DNA of 64,000 nt. It comes from Lycocorax pyrrhopterus obiensis. Its lineage: Eukaryota > Chordata > Aves > Passeriformes > Paradisaeidae. Positions within the stretch are counted from its first letter, which is position 1; each line of letters begins with the position of its first letter. Positions 59,001 to 64,000 of this stretch are shown piece by piece. A program made the position numbers and the translations under genes. The notes beneath the pieces were generated by a model. That model worked only from the letters and a program-made list of their open reading frames with translations, had not been told where the DNA came from and did not search any database. The stretch spans positions 88,233,047 through 88,297,046 of the forward strand of contig JACSVZ010000004.1 in NCBI GenBank assembly GCA_014706295.1. The letters run 5' to 3'.

Positions 59001-61500
59001 TTTTTTTGTTAAAAGACAATGCCTAAACCCATAAGAGTTATGTCATATTTAGATGTCTGGTGCATGCATATTTACAGATAACACTGCTTTCTCATTAGCT
59101 GCTATTACATAGTGTTCTAAGAAAATTTTAGTAGACATTTAATTGAAAACCGTGATTCATTTCTGAGGTATTGTGTGCAAATAATACGTATCCATCGTTC
59201 TACTGTTTCAAACTGAAAATTATGCTTTATCGTCTCATTTAATTTAGTAGCTAGATTTAGAAGATACAAGGTTGAAAGATGGTCTCAATAAAACAGTAAG
59301 GGGGAATCTGGAGTCCTATATCAATAATAAAATTTAAAGCAAACAGAAAATTATTTGTTGTGGTACAGACTCTGGGCTAGACTAAGCATGTCTGTACAGA
59401 ACCATAATGAGACATTTTGTCATCTGGGATGCTGCCTCAGCTGGCCCTCTGCCTCCTGCCAGCTGCTGCAGTTGTCTTCTGTGGACCTGCTCACTCCAGA
59501 CTGAGGAGCTACACCAGCCGTTTGCTGCTCTGGTGTGCTCTAGCATGGCTCAGTGGCTACATTGCTTATTGTGAAAATGTCTTGAAGCTCAGAAAGTTGT
59601 ATTACAGTAGTTCTATTTGCTGTGGTCTGCTTCTTGCTGTGACTGAAAAAATTAAAGATTATTAATTTGGAAAAGTGCCTGCTGCATAATGGCAGTTTTG
59701 TGAGATGTTTTATAGTTACATCATGGGCAAAGGAAGCTGTGCAAATAGCTGGTATATCTTGACACTTGAAATCTTGAGTTCTTCTATGATTCATGAAAGA
59801 AATGAGAGGGATGAGAGCTGCCAGGTTTAAAAGATCTAATATCACTAAGCCTCAGGGGACACTGCTTAAGAGCACTGAGAGAGGCCCACAGACTGATGCC
59901 AAGGTCAGCCAGATCATTTGAAAGACTTGACCTTTGGGATTCGTTATCTTGGCTTTTGAATTATAAATGAAGTTTATATGCAGAGAATTCTCCTGTATTT
60001 TTTTTTTAACATAACAATTTTTTAATTTGAAAAAACAGTTTTATGTATTTGGTTCTCTGACTTTAAAACTTGGGCTTCTCTTTCATCTCACAGATGGCCA
60101 ATGGCTATGAAATATTAATGCTAGCACTAATATAAATAATAAATTAAACAATGAAAGCTTCAGCTTAAAAAGTCTAACTCTTACATGAGTACAGACTTAA
60201 AGGTGCATATGAAGGCAGGAATGAATGCTTATTTCTTCCTAGTAGAGTAAAGAATTGCCTGTTTGTAAATCAGACATAATCTTGTTACTTTATGTTTCTA
60301 CTTGGAGCACAAATGGTAACCACTTAGCAAGGTGAACTCCCTGTCTAGTTTCTCCCAATATTTGTTATTCTAATTTATGTTAGCAGAGAGAACATAAATT
60401 CCCTGAACGGCTGAGCTAAGCCCTGGTTTTGCTGCAGGCTCCTGATCTTGCATTCTTTGTGTCACTCCTAATGCCTTCAGAGGGTATGCAAAGGAAGCAG
60501 TTCAGACCTTGTAACTCTGTATCTGAATAAAGGCAATTTAATATTTTTCAGTTTCACTTACCAGTTCCTGCTCTGATGACAGTCCTGCTGCACATCTTGC
60601 AGTTTTAATGATCTTTCCTTTATTTTAGTTGTTGCTTAGTTATAAAAATCGTGATATAGTTTTCCATAGCATGCTGTTTCCTTGCAATATTCTCACTCAG
60701 TAGGGTAGCTCTCTATTGATTACTTATTTTTGGAAGAACCTTACCACAGTCCTACACTGTGAGCCCTCATCCCTTGAGAGATGACTTTCTAAAGTCTGTG
60801 AGCCTTCATGAAAGAATACAACACCTGAAAGTAGAATTACTCTTTGAATTGTGCCTATGCAGTACATATTCAGCCTTACAATATGGAGTGGTAAAAAACC
60901 TCTCTTCAATTGTGCTATTTTTTCACATTATATTTGTATGAAAATTATTGGCCATTTTCTAAGTCGTTCTCTTAAGGGATCATAAAACAGCTGGAAAATG
61001 GATGTGTTTATTTTTCTGAAAACCTCCTGTGTTAAGCAGCCATGCTGGCAAGTTTAGGCAAATTTCTTACAGTGCCACAGTGGATGTGCTTGGACTTGAA
61101 GGAAACAAACTCTCAGTAGAGAATTTATTTTCTTGGTTTACTGGTTAATTTAGTTGAATTGAATAGACAAAATGCAAACCCTGACCCTTTTCTCTAATGT
61201 TTTGCGTAGCTGTCGTAGTGGAAGGCCTGTGTTGATGGTCATTAAGGACGTCAGAGTTTAAATTTTTGGGATCATTAAGAAGGACTAGCTCAGGCCCTCA
61301 GCAGCAAGTATGCAAGAATATACCTGAGCTGCTTGATGCTCAGTGAAATAATTTTCTTCCCTTAGTCACAAAGATATCCTTGTCTTGAAGAAAAATCCTT
61401 TACTGAGGGGAGGAAAGAGGGTAAGTAAGAGCATGACAGATTCTTCATAGTTTAGGTAACTATTCACAGTTCTCTGCTCTAGCTGCTTGGTATGACAACT
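53089..61500. other. single-copy DNA, no gene seen
   Basis: More than 8 kb with no recognisable gene. A 24-bp-period duplication lies at 55685-55732 (listed). An 82-codon frame at 59417-59665 has a hydrophobic, signal-like start in locally G/C-richer sequence but no known motif. A 126-codon frame at 56429-56809 also shows no domain. Confidence 0.5.
55685..55732 (+). repeat. 24-bp tandem duplication
   Basis: Two units starting TACACAGGAT(C/T)ATTATATCA at 55685 and 55709; the first 20 bases differ at one position. Confidence 0.75.
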
Positions 61501-61795
61501 GTTAGGGCACCTGTTTGCCATCTTCTACAGTATCACCTTCTTTCTAATTAAAGACTGTCAAGTCCCATGGGGTTTGTGTTTACCCTGAGGGGGAGAAAAG
61601 TCTCACCCCAAGCAGAGCTGCTCTGCAGCTTTAGCTGCCTTGTGGGCCCATGACACTCAGTGATCACAGGCCCTCCCACCATCCCACACCTTTGTTAAAA
61701 AGTAGGTCCACAGTGATTTCTGTACTGTGAACAGGAGTGCAACAAGTACACAGGGTTTTTCACCTCTCTCTCTCACTTAGTTGTTTTTCTAAACA
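61500..61795 (+). mobile_element. decayed LTR (R-U5 part) of a class-II ERV
   Basis: A polyadenylation-like TCTAATTAAAGACTGTCAAG near 61545 is followed by about 230 bases ending in CTCTCTCTCTCAC...TTTTTCTAAACA at 61795, then a tRNA-Lys-like primer-binding site. That order is expected of a 5' LTR. The U3 part and left edge cannot be placed. No gag-like coding is visible to the right. Confidence 0.4.
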
Positions 61796-61797
61796 TT

Positions 61798-61815
61798 TGG
61801 AGCCCAATGTGGCAA
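61798..61815 (+). promoter_or_regulatory. tRNA-Lys-like primer-binding site (degraded)
   Basis: TGGAGCCCAATGTGGCAA, two bases after an LTR-like ACA end. It agrees with the tRNA-Lys(1,2)-type primer-binding site at about 13 of 18 positions, one mismatch being C/T at a CpG. Such sites lie just after the 5' LTR in class-II retroviruses. Confidence 0.4.
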
Positions 61816-63217
61816 GTGACTGATTTAACAGAGGGCAGAGTCAATATGCAGTTGGACATAGTTGACTGCCCAAAATTTTTATACCTTCATGAAATTATTA
61901 AACCCTCCTTAACATTGAAGGATTGCTTATTCTTAACTGAAACAACCCACTTATCATAAAAGAACATACAAAAATTGAATATGTCTAGGGCCTGCTCATT
62001 AACTCATATTCCTTTTTTTCTTTTCATGAGAAGCCAACAGATCAATGCTTCCCTTTTGGCTCCATCCCACCTGGAGCCCTTGAGAGAAAGATGAGGGCAT
62101 GTCCTTCCTTGGAATCAGCCACTCTGCTTGTACTACTATACTTTGAATGACTTCTCTGTACAGAACACTGTTTTGTGGGAGGCAGAATACAGAGACATTC
62201 ATATTAGCAATCCTGCTGGCATTTGTGAAAGAATGTGGACACTGTGTACCAGATGAACTGCTTCTTAGAGGTCATTGAGGACAATATCTCAGTCACTTAG
62301 GTTAAAATAAGAATATGTATTTTTACTATCTATTATATTGTTATACAATAATATATGCAACTAGTATGTAAGTGAGTAAGCAGCTCAGTGAAAGGAATCT
62401 AGGGGTCCCTTTTTGAACTATTATCAAACCTACTTCTGGCAAACCAGAAGTGTTCCACAACCTTGAAGACCTTCCACTAACAAAGCTCTAACAGTCATTT
62501 AGGTGACAAGATGAATTTAGAAACACATAATGTAGTAACCAACGCACAGTCCTGTAACCAATCTACTCAGCAGCAGTAAAAGGTGAAAATTAGCATCATG
62601 GAACAATCCAGTCTGATCCATTTGACTTACTGTCCTTTCTGCATTCAGCAACATTGCAAATTCTGGAGGAGCATTTGCAAATTAGAATGATGATTTTTGT
62701 GTGATGCCACAAATCATTGGGGGAGAATAGAAAAGTTGCTGGATAAAAACATATGTCTCTTCTTGAACATATATTAACATCTTTGTCTTTGATCATATGC
62801 TTGGGGCAGAACAGTTGAATGTCCACACCTGGTTGGGGGCATTTATAAACAAACTTACACTGTTTTTATGTACTGCTGTCGGGTACATGTGACTGTGACA
62901 AATATTACAGAGAATGAAGAGATTACTAACCTTTAGGAAAATAATACATGATTTGGACATCTTGCAAAATCCATCTGTTCTCTTCCAGTATTTACATCTA
63001 GGGGAACTGGTAAAACACAACCAACACTAAGGTAATATCTCAAATTGAGAAAATGAAAAGTTGTGCAGCACATGGTTTACATGAGCAGAGAATGCGCTGT
63101 GAGTTACTAGAGCTTCATCTTAGAGACCGCCTATATTTTAATGGCTTACAGAAAGAAGAAAATCCTCTGGGTCTCTATTCTTTTTCATATTATTAAAATA
63201 AAATTATTACTGTTAAT
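61816..63217. other. single-copy DNA, no gene seen
   Basis: AT-rich; no retroviral coding sequence follows the primer-binding-site candidate. Confidence 0.45.
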
Positions 63218-63649
63218 TCATAGAATTATAGAATGTTAAGAGCTGGAAAGGACCTTAAAGATCATTTAGTCTCAAGCCCCGCTGCCCTGTGCAGGGACAC
63301 CTCCCACTAGACCAGGATGCTCAAGGTCTTATCCAGTCTGGCTTTGAACACTGCCAGGGATGGGGCATTCACAGCTTCCCTGGGCAACCTGTTCCAGTGT
63401 CTCACCAACCAAACAATAAAAAATTTCTTCCTAATATTGAGCCTAAATTTCCACTCTTTCAATTTGTACCCATTACTCCTTGTTCTGTCACTACAGTTCC
63501 TGACAAAGAGTCCCTCTCCGGCTTCCCTTAGGCCTCTTTGGATTACTGGAAGGTTGCTGTGATGTCTCCACACAACCTTCCCTTCTCCAGGCTGAACAGC
63601 CCCAACTTTCTCAGACTGTCTTTATAGGTGAGGTGCTCCAGTCCTCTTA
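63218..63649 (-). mobile_element. CR1 LINE, 5'-truncated
   Basis: The left edge TCATAGAATTATAGAATG with GAGCTGGAAAGGACCTTAAAG is the complement of a CR1 3' end. To the right are CAGGGACACCTCCCACTAGA, CTTCCCTGGGCAACCTGTTC and CTCCAGGCTGAACAGCCCCAA. A minus frame of 88 codons (63307-63573) retains the ORF2 C-terminal signature RHWNRLPREAVNAPSLAVFKARLD. The element is truncated at about 63649. Confidence 0.93.
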
Positions 63650-64000
63650 CCCACGGCTGTTAAATGCTTACATTTGGGTTGAAGGGCCATGAAGTTGGTA
63701 TTTTTTTTTTTTTCTAGAAGGAGAATTATCAGCTTTGGATAGATTTAAAGTTAATGCATGTTTTTCATCATGACTTGAACTCATATTTTATTGAAATAAT
63801 GATACACTTGGTGGAATCCTGTTTCCCTTTAAATCAGCTGCCAAATTTATACTGATTTATTAGAGACAGCCTTTAAAATGCACACTTTAATTTTGCACAT
63901 CATCTCTACAAAATTACACTGATTATCTAGTAATGATTTTATTTGAATAATGAGGTCTCTTCTCTGAAGTTGTAGGATAATTTATTTGCATTTTGAATTA
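63650..64000. other. single-copy DNA, no gene seen
   Basis: AT-rich tail of the window; a run of T at 63700-63713. Confidence 0.45.

Noticed and set aside
59417..59665. 82-codon frame with a signal-peptide-like start
   Set aside because: Starts at a non-ATG codon, has no known family features and no splice or promoter context; Leu/Ala-rich translation of G/C-richer DNA is enough to explain it.

Overview
The window looks like intergenic or deep-intronic DNA from a bird. The evidence is the repeat content: five CR1 LINE copies, most with the CR1-type 3' end (repeats of a TCATAGAATC-like motif), and several long terminal repeats of the avian ERVL kind, whose 3' ends read TTAAACCATGACA or AAACC(A/G)(A/G)GACA. 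Between them the DNA is AT-rich, CpG-poor and closed in all frames. I recognise no host protein-coding gene, rRNA or tRNA. The organism cannot be named from sequence alone; a passerine is a guess.

Layout. 1-1272: single-copy DNA with one weak exon candidate (386-681). 1273-1845 and 8214-8810: two plus-strand ERVL solo LTRs. 10051-10597: a minus-strand CR1. 11437-14712: a complete, compact class-II (alpha/beta-like) endogenous retrovirus in plus orientation with two LTRs and a perfect 6-bp target-site duplication; inside are only a broken gag and an open integrase frame, with leader/PBS, protease, RT-RNase H and env missing. 17230-18294: minus-strand ERVL-type solo LTR. 25160-25560: plus CR1. 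26280-26575: a weak promoter/LTR candidate. 31828-32656: minus-strand solo LTR with near-perfect TSD. 33312-33651: plus-strand LTR. 37285-38503: the longest CR1 (minus) with a recognisable RT C-terminal half. 40617-41347: minus-strand LTR plus a short CpG-rich coding remnant. 41780-42533: plus CR1. 52461-53088: minus-strand ERVL-type solo LTR with near-perfect TSD. About 61500-61815: decayed LTR end followed by a tRNA-Lys-like primer-binding site. 63218-63649: minus CR1. Everything else is unannotated single-copy sequence with scattered low-complexity tracts.

The retrovirus at 11.4-14.7 kb is the part worth attention. It keeps integration-related parts (LTR ends, polypurine tract, capsid/nucleocapsid, a full HHCC + D,D-35-E integrase) but no reverse transcriptase, and its 5' LTR joins gag directly without a primer-binding site. 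Its two LTRs differ at about 4% of sites, and all 12 transitions run the same way (T/A in the 5' copy, C/G in the 3' copy), which symmetric decay does not explain. Calls rest on reading the sequence and on recalled family hallmarks; no alignment or database search was run.
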